Assembly (NCBI GenBank): GCA_963705525.1
Contig: CAVPJW010000002.1
Coordinates: forward strand, 1,302,001 to 1,366,000
DNA from: CAVPJW01 sp963705525
Lineage (GTDB): Bacteria > Acidobacteriota > Vicinamibacteria > Vicinamibacterales > CAVPJW01
Reading direction: 5' to 3'
DNA: 64,000 nt
The position numbers and the translations under genes are program-made. Under the pieces are notes generated by a model. It ran no database searches, was not told where the DNA came from, and saw only the letters and a list, made by a program, of their open reading frames with translations. Shown piece after piece: positions 19,216 to 28,042 of this stretch (position 1 is its first letter; the number at the start of each line of letters is the position of its first letter).

Positions 19216-19291
19216 GTCCCCATCGTCCAGAGGCCCAGGACGCGGCCCTTTCAAGGCCGAAACACGGGTTCGAATCCCGTTGGGGACGCCA
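19216..19291 (+). tRNA. tRNA-Glu (anticodon TTC)
   Basis: The acceptor stem GTCCCCA pairs with TGGGGAC, the anticodon stem is CGGCC/GGCCG around the loop CTTTCAA, the T-arm is CGGGTTCGAATCCCG, and CCA is encoded (19289-19291). Its 3' end is the attachment site for the mobile zone to the right. Confidence 0.95.
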
Positions 19292-20777
19292 CCTGGTTGT
19301 TTGGAACGTTGTAATCCTGCAACTGACTGAACGCTAAGCACGTTACGACGGTTCCAAATTCTGAGCCGTCAAAATCCAGACCCTTCGGAAACAACGCACG
19401 CTGAATATCTTGTTTGGCCTCGACCGAAGCTTGGTTCCACAGCGCGGTCGCGTTTGAAAGCGTGTGTTCCGCGAAGGTCAGAATGCCTTCCACGTCGATC
19501 TGTTCGACCTCAACTTGGCTTCGCTCTAACTCTGCCAACGCTCGCTGTTCTCGAATCCGGTCGCGCTGGGATTCGTAGGATTCTCGATCTATGGCTTTTT
19601 GAAAAACGAAAGCTTCGTCCAGTTGCAGCAGCCGGTGACTGAACTCCTCGATGCGCTTGTCGAGCGCCGACCGTATCGCCTCCGCTCGGATCAACTCGCC
19701 CTTCCACACGTCGATGACGATTTCGCGGAACAGCCGCACAAATCCTGGCTTCGGTATTAGCTCTTCTAGCAAGGAGGTAAATCGCGCTTCAAGGTCCGCT
19801 TTTTTCAAGGTCACTCGCCGGCAGCGCCGACAGTGATAGTAGGGATACTTCCGATTTCTTCCTGTGGACCAACTGCCCGTCAGCGGCGTTTCGCAATGTG
19901 TGCATCTCACAAATCTGCGAAGGGGAAAATCCTGGTGCAGTTTCGTCCTAGCCTTCCCTGCTCCCACTCCGCCTCGAAGCCGCCGCTGGACTTGCTGAAA
20001 TACTAGGTCCGTCACCAATGGTTGAAAATCGCCGCGGACATTCAATTTCCAGCGCGGCACGATGATCCGGCCACTGTAAACAGGATTGCGGATCATTCGG
20101 TCGAACGTCTGCGGCGTGACTGGTCGTCCACTGCTTGATGTCAGTCCCAGCGCCGTGACTGCGCGCAAGCATTCGATCTTCCCCAGACCTGTCGCGTACA
20201 GCTCAAAGGCCTGCGCGACGAGAGGGCCCTGATTGTCATCAGGAACAAGACTTGGTTCGCTGCGATGCCCATGCCCGTTCCGATAACCGATCGGCGCCTG
20301 AAACGTCCACCGGCCCCTGGTAATAGCCTCCTTCATCCCCGCTGTGGTCCGTTCGGCGCGCACGTCGTTGTCGTATTGTGCGAATGCTGCCAGTAGCCCT
20401 TCCATGAGCCTACCGGTCGAAGACTCATCAATTGGTTCAGTAGCCGATCGGATGGCGATCCCAAACCCAAGGAGGAGGCCGCGAAGGATGTGATGGTCTT
20501 TGGAATCTCGTGAGAATCGATTCAGGGCGTAGACGACAACTGCCGCCAATCCGCGTTTGTGCTCCCGGCAGTACGTGAGGAGATTCTGCAACTCGGGCCG
20601 ATTGGCCGTCTTGGCTGACTCACCCTGCTCGATGAAAACCCTGGCAACGTCCCAGCCCTGCTGCCCGCAGTACTCGCGGCAAAGCTTCTCTTGTGTGGAT
20701 AGGCTTAGATTCTGGACCTGCTCAGCGGTCGAGACGCGACAGTAGATGACGGCGCTGCCGTTCTTGCTAGTCGCCAC
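19251..20777 (-). CDS. Large serine recombinase (island integrase)
   Basis: The protein is about 508 aa from the GTG at 20777. The resolvase domain begins AVIYCRVSTAEQ with the catalytic Ser, followed by VVVYALNRFSRD and ERTTAG. A 'recombinase' domain (RGRWTFQAPIGYRNG), a zinc beta-ribbon (CTHC...YYHCRRC) and a C-terminal coiled-coil region (EEFSHRLLQLDEAF...ELERSQVE) complete the large serine recombinase architecture. The final codons are the antisense of the tRNA-Glu 3' end. Upstream frames overlap a small ORF (20767-20997). It probably catalysed integration at the tRNA. Confidence 0.9.
   Translation of the reverse strand: MATSKNGSAVIYCRVSTAEQVQNLSLSTQEKLCREYCGQQGWDVARVFIEQGESAKTANRPELQNLLTYCREHKRGLAAVVVYALNRFSRDSKDHHILRGLLLGFGIAIRSATEPIDESSTGRLMEGLLAAFAQYDNDVRAERTTAGMKEAITRGRWTFQAPIGYRNGHGHRSEPSLVPDDNQGPLVAQAFELYATGLGKIECLRAVTALGLTSSSGRPVTPQTFDRMIRNPVYSGRIIVPRWKLNVRGDFQPLVTDLVFQQVQRRLRGGVGAGKARTKLHQDFPLRRFVRCTHCETPLTGSWSTGRNRKYPYYHCRRCRRVTLKKADLEARFTSLLEELIPKPGFVRLFREIVIDVWKGELIRAEAIRSALDKRIEEFSHRLLQLDEAFVFQKAIDRESYESQRDRIREQRALAELERSQVEVEQIDVEGILTFAEHTLSNATALWNQASVEAKQDIQRALFPKGLDFDGSEFGTVVTCLAFSQLQDYNVPNNQVASPTGFEPVFRP
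19280..19291 (+). other. Attachment site 1 (attL): 3' end of tRNA-Glu
   Basis: TTGGGGACGCCA is the terminal 12 nt of the tRNA gene and recurs at 27977 and 32597 in the same orientation. The serine recombinase ORF on the other strand ends across it, reading NQVASPTGFEPVFRP. Confidence 0.75.
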
Positions 20778-20997
20778 GGCGTTGGGCTCTCGGTCGATCG
20801 AACTGGGCGTGCAGGGCGAAGCGCTCGGCTTGGTCCCGCGTGAGGTGGCCGTCAAACTCGAAGATGGCCGCGCGCTCCTCGATCTCGGCTCGATCATCTT
20901 CTGCCAAGAGGGAGAATGCTGATTCAGAAGGTGACGGTTCCACAGCGGTCGGAATGTTTCCGTTCTCCAGAAATACGCTCTTTGTCGCTTTCGCCAA
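20767..20997 (-). CDS. Small recombinase-associated ORF
   Basis: The ORF is 76 aa and overlaps the recombinase start by about 11 bp. It contains DDRAEIEERAAIFEFDGHLTRDQAERFA, a short helix-rich motif that I associate with small proteins next to mobile-element genes (here split for quoting: EERAAIFEFDG and LTRDQAERF). An upstream in-frame-like segment on another frame (to 21104) may be its real N-terminus after a frameshift. Function unknown. Confidence 0.45.
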   Translation of the reverse strand: MAKATKSVFLENGNIPTAVEPSPSESAFSLLAEDDRAEIEERAAIFEFDGHLTRDQAERFALHAQFDRPRAQRRGD

Positions 20998-21104
20998 ACT
21001 CGGTACAGCACTGCGCGCACTTGCTCTACGGACGCAAGGTCCGCTGGTGCGTCACCACCGAGAAGCTCGATGCATCGCTGAAGCGAGAGCATGCCATCAT
21101 TCAA

Positions 21105-21677
21105 TCACCGCCTTCGCAACGCAATCCATTGGGAAAAAAGCTCAGGAAAGTGCTTTTTCCAAAATGTGAGGATATCTTTGTGATACCGCATATTGTCAGC
21201 CACATGGCGCGTGATTGTCGCTTCGTGCCAGTCGCCAAAGACAGCCAAACGTTCCTTTTCAGGCCAGCGTGACGCCAGGCGAGCAACGTACCGAGCAGCA
21301 TTTTCGCGTGACTGTACCTTCGATGATTCAGCCAGTTCGTTCAACTGCGCGTAATGAGCACCAGCCCAAGCCAACGGACGGCCGCGTCGTCGCCTGCGTT
21401 GGGACGGAGCGTTCCGCCGGGGCCGTCGAGCAGCGTCAATGTTGGAGAGAACGTCTTCGAGAATCTTAAGAGCGGTCGTTGCCTGGCGCGCTTGGGTTTT
21501 CGTCACGATCAGCGGTCTTCGTGCTGTGAACAGGGCGCGCTGCAGTCGTTCAACCAACAATTTGACCCGTGTCACATCCGCTTCGGTCGGAGGTAAGACA
21601 GCCTCGCGACGAAGTCGCCTCACGATGATCCTGACGTGATGTCGCCAATCCCGCGGGACTTCGACGAGGAGTACCAC
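21105..21677 (-). CDS. Hypothetical protein, 190 aa
   Basis: This is a basic, helix-rich protein with no recognised family. It has an Arg-rich centre (ARRPRRNAPSQRRRRRGRP) followed by a conserved-looking helical C-terminus (RENAARYVARLASRWPEKERL). Composition and position, between the recombinase and a terminase-like gene, suggest a DNA-associated protein of the mobile element. No SD motif is obvious. Confidence 0.4.
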   Translation of the reverse strand: MVLLVEVPRDWRHHVRIIVRRLRREAVLPPTEADVTRVKLLVERLQRALFTARRPLIVTKTQARQATTALKILEDVLSNIDAARRPRRNAPSQRRRRRGRPLAWAGAHYAQLNELAESSKVQSRENAARYVARLASRWPEKERLAVFGDWHEATITRHVADNMRYHKDILTFWKKHFPELFSQWIALRRR

Positions 21678-21734
21678 GTATTCAGCAAGCGAAGCAGTTC
21701 ACGAATCAGGTGCTCGGCGTTCAGATGAGTAACG

Positions 21735-22040
21735 TCACGACTCAGGCGCACTCGGCGACGGCGGAAGGTGACGCCCGCCAAACCGGACCACGACGTGGGT
21801 TGGCTGCTGCTGCGCGCTGTCGTCCTCGTAGTCTTTGGGTCGCCCAAATGCGTAATGCCAGACCAAACACTCGACGGCCGGTGCAACCTTGCCGCGTCGT
21901 AGCCTAGCAATGAGATTGGCGCGGTAGTCCGAATCGTTGACAAGGGCGCGGCAAAGCTCCCGGACTTCCGCAGTTGCTCGGTTGGGTACACCTTTCGGGC
22001 GACCGCCGCCCCGTCTCAAGCCCGCAGTATGTCTTGGCAT
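21735..22040 (-). CDS. DUF5681 / terminase-small-subunit-like protein
   Basis: The protein is 101 aa. Its N-terminus GGRPKGVPNRATAEVRELC is the typical opening of DUF5681 and related phage terminase small-subunit-like proteins (G-R-P-K-G-x-x-N). The remainder (ALVNDSDYRANLIARLRRG...) matches the usual small helical domain. It is consistent with a prophage-like relic in the island; no other phage structural gene is present. Confidence 0.6.
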   Translation of the reverse strand: MPRHTAGLRRGGGRPKGVPNRATAEVRELCRALVNDSDYRANLIARLRRGKVAPAVECLVWHYAFGRPKDYEDDSAQQQPTHVVVRFGGRHLPPSPSAPES

Positions 22041-22091
22041 CGGTACATCTACGGTAAAGTATTCGGGGCGTCCAGTAAACCCATAGGGATG

Positions 22092-23339
22092 TTAGCGGCG
22101 TGGGCTGAGCGTTTCGTGCATTCTGACGGACACCACCACACCCGATGCGAACGTTAACGCAGCTACTAGCCACATAGCACCGGTCATACCTATCAAGTCG
22201 GCCGACACTCCAGCGATGACGGCACCTATTGCGTACCCGAGGTCGCGCCAGAGTCGATATACACCAACGGCCGATGCGCGCCAGGACGGATGTGCGACAT
22301 CGCTAATCGCGGCAAGCAGTGTGGGATACACCATGGCGGTGCCGATCCCAAGCAAGACGGCTCCGGCTGCAAATCTCAGGTTAGTGTGTGCTGCCGCGAC
22401 GAACGCGATCCCCACGGCTTGAACCCACATGCCAGCCGTGATCATGGGCTTTCTCCCGATCCGGTCCGATAATGCACCGGTCGCCAGTTGCATGACACCC
22501 CAGGTGGCCGGGTACAGCGCGGCCAGAATCCCAATCTGACCCAAAGTGAGATTCGCTGCCGCAAACAGGAGCGGAAACAGCCCCCATGCCATTCCGTCGT
22601 TCAGATTGTTGATGAGACCTGCCTGGGTGATACTCGCCAAGGTCCGGTCTGTAAGGGTGGTGCGCCAGAAGATTTCGCCCGCAGTCGGCAAACGACTTAG
22701 CGCAGTCGTACCGGCAAGGCTCACCTCGCGAGCAACGTGCCCTCTCGTCTCCCGAACTAGGATGGCAGAGAGTCCCAGACCAATCAGGACGAAGGCAATG
22801 CCGAGCATGAACGGCTCGGGTCGCAAACCCGTCCGGGCTGCGATCCAGCTCGTCGCCCATGCGGACGCGCCGACCGCAACGTATCCGGCAAACTCGTTCA
22901 AGCCCATCGCCAGGCCTCGCCTCTCGGCGCCGACAAGATCAATCTTCATGATTACCGTCGTGGACCACGTCAGACCCTGACTCACACCCAGAAATGCATT
23001 GGCCACCAAAATCCACGTCCAATTCGGTGCCCACATCAACAGAAAGGGGACTGGTGTGGCTATGAGCCAACCCGTCACCAACACAGGTTTTCGGCCTATG
23101 CGATCCGAGACTCGGCCGGCTAAGTAGTTCGTCGCGGCTTTCGTAATGCCGAAGACCACAATGAAGGAGAGGATTGCCGACCGCGCGGCGAGTTGAAACT
23201 CACTCTCGGCCAACGCCGGGAGGATGCTTCGCTCGAGACCGACCATCGCGCCAACAAACGCATTCACTACCACCAAGAGGCTGAACTGCGAGGCGTTCGC
23301 GCGAAGGCCGAGTCTCGGCGTAGATCGGCCGTCGTTCAC
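22092..23339 (-). CDS. MFS transporter
   Basis: The protein is 415 aa with twelve predicted helices. GRVSDRIGRKPVLVTGW between helices 2 and 3 is the MFS signature, repeated as GALSDRIGRKPMI in the second half. The motif pattern resembles drug- or metabolite-efflux members. It is cargo of the first island segment; no dedicated regulator is adjacent. The substrate cannot be predicted. Confidence 0.88.
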   Translation of the reverse strand: MNDGRSTPRLGLRANASQFSLLVVVNAFVGAMVGLERSILPALAESEFQLAARSAILSFIVVFGITKAATNYLAGRVSDRIGRKPVLVTGWLIATPVPFLLMWAPNWTWILVANAFLGVSQGLTWSTTVIMKIDLVGAERRGLAMGLNEFAGYVAVGASAWATSWIAARTGLRPEPFMLGIAFVLIGLGLSAILVRETRGHVAREVSLAGTTALSRLPTAGEIFWRTTLTDRTLASITQAGLINNLNDGMAWGLFPLLFAAANLTLGQIGILAALYPATWGVMQLATGALSDRIGRKPMITAGMWVQAVGIAFVAAAHTNLRFAAGAVLLGIGTAMVYPTLLAAISDVAHPSWRASAVGVYRLWRDLGYAIGAVIAGVSADLIGMTGAMWLVAALTFASGVVVSVRMHETLSPRR

Positions 23340-23498
23340 AATGGCAATCTCAACGCAGCTACGTGAGAAGTCGCGTTCTTATCGGAATGTTCATCTCTTG
23401 CAATCCGTAGCGTCAGTAATTGGGCGAACCAATTCTGAGCCGCGAGGTGTCGGAAAACCGGGTATTGGTCAAGGTTGAAAACGCGCGCCTCATCGGCA

Positions 23499-23825
23499 CT
23501 AACCCCACCGGCCGACAATCCAGCCCGCAGCCGCACCAAAGAAGAGGCCGGTAATCATGATGGGCGCATACGCTTTCGTGATGATCGCGTCCGGCAGACT
23601 CGTGAGCACACCGACGACCACGCCAGCCAACACGGGCGATAGGGGGAGGCGCACGGTGGCGGTGAAAAAGCCGAGCGCGAACCGAGCACAGAACGCCCCC
23701 AAGAGCGCCGCTCGCTTGTCGGGAAACGTCAGCGGGAGCATCAGGAGCACGTCAACCACGCCGATCACACTACCAAGCAGCAGGCCGAGCGTCACGCGCG
23801 TCATCAGTTCATCCCCAATTGGCAT
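23499..23825 (-). CDS. Small four-helix membrane protein
   Basis: The protein is 108 aa with three or four hydrophobic helices (LGLLLGSVIGVVDVLLMLP; AFCARFALGFFTA; VLAGVVVGVLTSLP; PIMITGLFFGAAAGWIVG). Its start overlaps the upstream 59-aa gene as TAATG, so translation is coupled. The layout L-G-x-L-L-G-x-x-x-G-x-x-D is shared with the N-terminal half of the divergent gene at 24059, indicating paralogy. Family unnamed; function unknown. Confidence 0.65.
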   Translation of the reverse strand: MPIGDELMTRVTLGLLLGSVIGVVDVLLMLPLTFPDKRAALLGAFCARFALGFFTATVRLPLSPVLAGVVVGVLTSLPDAIITKAYAPIMITGLFFGAAAGWIVGRWG

Positions 23826-24004
23826 TAACGCCTAGCGTCAAGCAGACTCACGAGTTCCTCGACCGACCAAATATGATCCGCGATGCTCTCTTCCATGGCC
23901 GGCGTCACGGTGGAAGGCAAATCATAGGGTAGGTACTGATGTCGGGTGAGCTTGTGTTTGGTGAGCGAGAGCAGGCCGTTCGGAATCACGATATCGACGG
24001 ACAT
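23825..24004 (-). CDS. 59-aa ORF resembling a transposase C-terminus
   Basis: The ORF runs MSVDIVIPNGLLSL...to VSLLDARR. The segment TPAMEESIADHIWSVEELVS strongly resembles a common transposase tail (TPAMAAG...DH/W-S-x-E-E-L-L) that occurs at the end of IS1-type proteins in Acidobacteriota. The gene is coupled by TAATG to the membrane-protein gene, so it may be expressed. It could be a domesticated fragment or a small regulator. Identity is by recollection of the motif only. Confidence 0.5.
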   Translation of the reverse strand: MSVDIVIPNGLLSLTKHKLTRHQYLPYDLPSTVTPAMEESIADHIWSVEELVSLLDARR

Positions 24005-24058
24005 ATGCCGTACAGATCGCCCCTTTAACGTGTAACAGTTGCAGATAGAGGTGCCTTC

Positions 24059-24961
24059 ATGAACAAGCCCGTTCTAGGAACCCTGCTGGGTACCGCCCTC
24101 GGAATCCTCGACGGCGTCTCGGCGCTCGCGTATCCAGATGCGCGGCCGATGATTGTGGCGATCCTCATCGGTTCGACGATCAAAGGGCTCTTGACGGGCG
24201 CATTGGCCGGCATCATCGCCCAGCGATGGAAGTCGATTGCCTGGGGCATAGCGAGCGGCGTCGCGATTGGCTGGGCACTCAGCTCGCTCGCCGCCCTCCC
24301 TGCCCAACAAGGTCAACCCTCCCACTACTTCGAGATTGTATTGCCGGGGATGCTGCTGGGTGCCATTGTCGGGTTCGTGACGCAACACTATCCGAAGGGC
24401 AGCCGGGCACGACAATCAAATCACCTTGTGCTAGGACTTATGTTATGCGCCACGACGCTGCAATTAGGCTCGCTTGGTGCCCAGCAAGCAAACGCACCCG
24501 AGGATGCTATGAAGCCGCTCCAGTTCCTGATCGGCCGCTGGGTGGGCACGTCAGAAGGTCAACCGGGCGCAGGCAGTGTGCAACGGTCCTACACTCGGAT
24601 CCTGAATTCAAAGTACATCCAGGTGACGAACGAGAGCATCTATCCTCCACAGGAAAAGAACCCCAAAGGCGAACGCCACGAAGACATGGGCATGTTCAGT
24701 TTCGACGCGAATCGTCAACGCCTAGTGTTGCGTCAATTCCATGTTGAAGGGTTCGTCAATCAGTACATCGCTGAGCCCGGTGCCGTCGGCCCACCACTCG
24801 TATTCACGACGGAGGCCATCGAGAACATTCCGCCCGGCTGGCGGGCGCGTGAGAGTTATCGCGCCCTCGGACCGAACGAGATCGAAGAGGTCTTCGAGCT
24901 CGCGGAGCCAGGCAAAGAGTTCGAGGTGTACTCGCACACACGCCTAAAACGAGTTCAGTAG
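24059..24961 (+). CDS. Membrane protein fused to a DUF1579/lipocalin-like domain
   Basis: The protein is 300 aa. Residues 1-115 form a three- or four-helix membrane module (MNKPVLGTLLGTALGILDG...) paralogous to the gene at 23499. A further hydrophobic stretch (LVLGLMLCATTLQLGSLGA) precedes a soluble domain (about 150-300) starting KPLQFLIGRWVGTSEGQPG, the N-terminus of the DUF1579/THAP4-like beta-barrel fold. The C-terminal part includes ERHEDMGMFSFD and VFELAEPGKEFEVYSHTRL. It is divergent from the paired small genes, sharing a 54-bp promoter region. Possibly a lipid- or haem-binding membrane protein; function unknown. Confidence 0.68.
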   Translation: MNKPVLGTLLGTALGILDGVSALAYPDARPMIVAILIGSTIKGLLTGALAGIIAQRWKSIAWGIASGVAIGWALSSLAALPAQQGQPSHYFEIVLPGMLLGAIVGFVTQHYPKGSRARQSNHLVLGLMLCATTLQLGSLGAQQANAPEDAMKPLQFLIGRWVGTSEGQPGAGSVQRSYTRILNSKYIQVTNESIYPPQEKNPKGERHEDMGMFSFDANRQRLVLRQFHVEGFVNQYIAEPGAVGPPLVFTTEAIENIPPGWRARESYRALGPNEIEEVFELAEPGKEFEVYSHTRLKRVQ

Positions 24962-25073
24962 CCGCTTTCTAGCGTCGGAGGTTGATATCGGAGGTGGATA
25001 GTGACCCCATAGACCAAGGGTCTAGTGTCCCGGATGGGCTCCAACTGCACGATTGTCCGCGTGGTCTCAAGGC

Positions 25074-27221
25074 TCAGAAGCGGACTCTGAGCCCTCCATT
25101 GATGTTGCGACCTTCGAGCGAGGTCCACGCATCGACGGTCCATCGCCCGTCCGCCGCCCGTGTGGGACGAAGCAGCGGATCCCAACGAGTCTGCCGCACA
25201 CCCGTTAAGTTCTCTCCGTTCACGAACAATCGAACGCGGCCGATCTGCTTCTCTGCCAAGAGTCCAAGAATCATGTACGGTTCGCTAACGGTGCGATACG
25301 GGTTCTCTTCCAGATTCTGTCGTCCAGTGTAGTACCACTCGATGCCGAGACGGCCGGCGCCGTCCACCTCCCACATCCCGACGATTCCTGCACTGTGGCG
25401 AGGTGTGAGGATGACATCTTCCGTGATCGCATCGACGGTCTCGCGCGCCCGCACGTAGGTGTACGTTGCGGTCACGGAAAAGGGCTCATGACGCAGCGTT
25501 CCCAGAAGTTCCACGCCAACATTCGTTGTCGGGTCGGGTAGGTTGTGGAGCACGTACGACGGCGAGCGCTCCACATGTAACGGGTCAACGATGCGGGAAG
25601 CGAACAACGTCGCGGTGTAGGACAGCGGACCGTCGGTCCGTGTGATGTCGAACGACGAGCTCAATCCACGTTCGGCTTTGAGAGCCTGCGGAATCTCCAA
25701 GCGGGTCAGACCGGCGGCTTCTGTTTCTTCCGTGATTGGAGTGGACCCGAAAAATCCAGTCCCCACCGACAATCTGCTGACCCATCGTCCGGCGCGTGAC
25801 AATACCGAGACGCGAGGACTCAAGAACGTACCGTATTCGCTATGGGCATCTATCCGAGCACTTGAAGACAGCGAGACTGCCTGCGTCAAGTTGAGGTCGT
25901 ATTGAACGAATGCGCCGGGTACCGTGAAGGTGTAGTCAAACCGCGGCACATCTCGGGCCACGTACGCGTCACGCTCGACGGCAAACCCGGCGACCCACGT
26001 CTGGCGGCCCGCGCTTCCCCGCACGGCCATTTCTCCGAAGGCAGTCTCATGGCGATCGCGCTCCAACACCTCGCCATACTGATGATGGTGGCTCTGGCGC
26101 GCAACCGCCGCGCGAGCGGTCACAACGTGTCGGTCTCTCAGGAGGAACTGGCCGATCGCACCGACATCGTATCGTTGCGTTTGCAGCGCTTCCACGTACG
26201 GCTGGCCTGTGACCGCGAGCACCTCGCCGTCAGGCGTTCCTCCTTTGCGGTTCTCGTACGTGAAGCCCACCGTTGCGAAGAACGTCTGGCCGTTTCCATT
26301 ATCCCAGAACAATCGTGGCCGTACGACAGCTCGCGCGTAGCCCGGAAGATCCGCCCACGCGTCGTCGTTCACGTCCGTCGTCTCCTGCCAGTGACCACCA
26401 GCGAGCAGTGACGCACTCCACGTTCGGGACAGTGGACCGGACACAAAGGTCACGGCATCGGTCGCGCCGCGCGTCGAGCGATTCAGCAAGATTTCCGCTT
26501 GGGGCTCTCTGCTTGGGCGCCGCGACAATAGATTGATGACGCCGCCCATCGCGTCGGCTCCATACAATGCCGAGGCGACGCCTTTGATGACTTCGACCTG
26601 TCCCAGATCCATCGGGGGGATTTGGAGCAGGCCGAGCCCGCCAACGTCGCCAAAAAGCGGTAATCCATCGGAGAGGACGCGTGTGTAGCGCCCTCGCATT
26701 CCCTGGATGCGCACGCTGGCCGCGCCGAGTGACGGCGATGTCGCCTGCACCCGCATGCCGCCCATTTCGTTGAGCATCATGACGATGTCGCCGGGGGTCA
26801 TCAGCATCTTTTCTTCAATCTCTTCGCGCGCCAGGACTTCAACCCGCATCGGTTGGTCTTCGAGACGTTTGTCAGTGCGTGTCGTCGCCACAACCGTGAC
26901 CGTTTCCTCGACAGTTGGTTGTGGCGGCAACTCCACCACCACCTCTTGCACAGCGCCCGCCGTCACCTGCACGGTTGCGGTCACAGGCGCGAAGCCGGTC
27001 TTCACAACAGTGATTTCGACGTTGCCTGGGGCGGTGGTGACGGTCAGCGTTCCTGACGTATCGGTTCGGTACGTGGTGCCCGCAACAAAGACTTCGGCGT
27101 CGGCCACGGGCTTGTCGGCCGCCCGAACGTGTACGCGAATTGTCGCGGATTGATCCTGCGCTGCGAATGTTGACACTTGCAACCACAGCGCAACACCAAT
27201 CCCGAGAAACAGTAGCCGCAT
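25074..27221 (-). CDS. TonB-dependent receptor
   Basis: GGAGGAG five bases upstream fixes the ATG at 27221. The signal peptide (MRLLFLGIGVALWLQVSTFA) is followed by a carboxypeptidase-regulatory-like domain (about 25-105), a plug domain (DQPMRVEVLAREEIEEKM...GVASALYGADAMGGVINLL, with many residues between) and a beta-barrel ending in Phe (GGLRVRF). The length is 715 aa. The receptor imports a ligand through the outer membrane using TonB energy. The Cys-rich partner 72 bp upstream suggests a metal or metal-chelate. Confidence 0.9.
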   Translation of the reverse strand: MRLLFLGIGVALWLQVSTFAAQDQSATIRVHVRAADKPVADAEVFVAGTTYRTDTSGTLTVTTAPGNVEITVVKTGFAPVTATVQVTAGAVQEVVVELPPQPTVEETVTVVATTRTDKRLEDQPMRVEVLAREEIEEKMLMTPGDIVMMLNEMGGMRVQATSPSLGAASVRIQGMRGRYTRVLSDGLPLFGDVGGLGLLQIPPMDLGQVEVIKGVASALYGADAMGGVINLLSRRPSREPQAEILLNRSTRGATDAVTFVSGPLSRTWSASLLAGGHWQETTDVNDDAWADLPGYARAVVRPRLFWDNGNGQTFFATVGFTYENRKGGTPDGEVLAVTGQPYVEALQTQRYDVGAIGQFLLRDRHVVTARAAVARQSHHHQYGEVLERDRHETAFGEMAVRGSAGRQTWVAGFAVERDAYVARDVPRFDYTFTVPGAFVQYDLNLTQAVSLSSSARIDAHSEYGTFLSPRVSVLSRAGRWVSRLSVGTGFFGSTPITEETEAAGLTRLEIPQALKAERGLSSSFDITRTDGPLSYTATLFASRIVDPLHVERSPSYVLHNLPDPTTNVGVELLGTLRHEPFSVTATYTYVRARETVDAITEDVILTPRHSAGIVGMWEVDGAGRLGIEWYYTGRQNLEENPYRTVSEPYMILGLLAEKQIGRVRLFVNGENLTGVRQTRWDPLLRPTRAADGRWTVDAWTSLEGRNINGGLRVRF

Positions 27222-27293
27222 AGACTCCTCCGCCGGGGGCGTCAGGACGCACCCGTCCAACGGCTTCGAGGCCAGATCGGTTGTCGGAGAACT

Positions 27294-27578
27294 CTAGGAG
27301 CGCGGAGGGTGTTCCAAGGGATCGGACGATGCGTCCAAGTGATGCGCTGGGCGTGGCCGTCTGACTCGGTCGGTCACGACAATGCAAGACCAGAGCTCTG
27401 GTCGCTCTGGCGAATCGACCCCGCCGAGACAGAGCATACAGATGCCGTCGGTTGAGTTCGGGTGGTGCTGCGCCGATGGCGACTGCTCGTTGGTACAGCC
27501 GTCGGGACAACAGACGGCATCCATCCCGTTCAGGGACGCAAAGAGGGTCAGCAACCCGATGGCAAAGAGCCTGCGCAC
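27294..27578 (-). CDS. Small secreted Cys-rich protein, likely metal-linked
   Basis: The protein is 94 aa with a signal peptide and the motif AVCCPDGCTNE followed by GICMLCLGG, three Cys groups. Similar short proteins (with CCPDGC and an I/V-C-x-L-C motif) accompany copper or other metal-handling operons. Gene order (Cys-rich, then TonB receptor, same strand, 72 bp apart) suggests an operon. Metal specificity is inferred. Confidence 0.65.
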   Translation of the reverse strand: MRRLFAIGLLTLFASLNGMDAVCCPDGCTNEQSPSAQHHPNSTDGICMLCLGGVDSPERPELWSCIVVTDRVRRPRPAHHLDASSDPLEHPPRS

Positions 27579-27596
27579 TCACCGAGTATAGCCTCA

Positions 27597-27976
27597 GACT
27601 GACGTACTGAACTTATCCAAAGGACACGCTATCTGACACACTACCGACTCCCGCCAGCGGATACTGGAGTGCGGATTCGAGTGGTCCCGTCGAAGAGCCG
27701 ACTACGCCATCTGTCCCTCCGCCTCACGGTCCGGGCTAATCGTTTGCCGCAACCTTGGAAGATGAGCGCGCCGGGCGGTTCGGCCAGGATCTGCTCCGCT
27801 CGGTAGGCCCACAAGTCCGTGGCCAGTCAGTTCCAATCAATAGAGGGATCTGAGTGGGCGAGAGATTTCCGTAATATCTCGCTGCCCTGGGTTGACTCAA
27901 GCTGCGTGACCAGAAGACTTTCGGATTGAATCCATCGCCCTGAGCCAGTCAAGAACCTGGTTCCAACTCGGGATGC
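27597..27976. other. Non-coding stretch between metal operon and attachment site
   Basis: No convincing reading frame was found on either strand. The stretch contains the presumed promoter region of the Cys-rich gene at its left end and ends at the second attachment repeat. Confidence 0.5.
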
Positions 27977-27988
27977 TTGGGGACGCCA
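27977..27988 (+). other. Attachment site 2: copy of the tRNA-Glu 3' end
   Basis: TTGGGGACGCCA is identical to the tRNA-Glu end at 19280-19291 and in the same orientation. The preceding bases (GGTTCCAACTCGGG) loosely recall the T-arm. The neighbouring recombinase remnant reads ...LGSKGMASPS across this site, the same frame relationship as in the intact recombinase. Confidence 0.7.
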
Positions 27989-28042
27989 TGCCCTTTGAAC
28001 CAAGTGCCGCCTCAATGATGGGCGCCATCGTGCTGATCCCTG

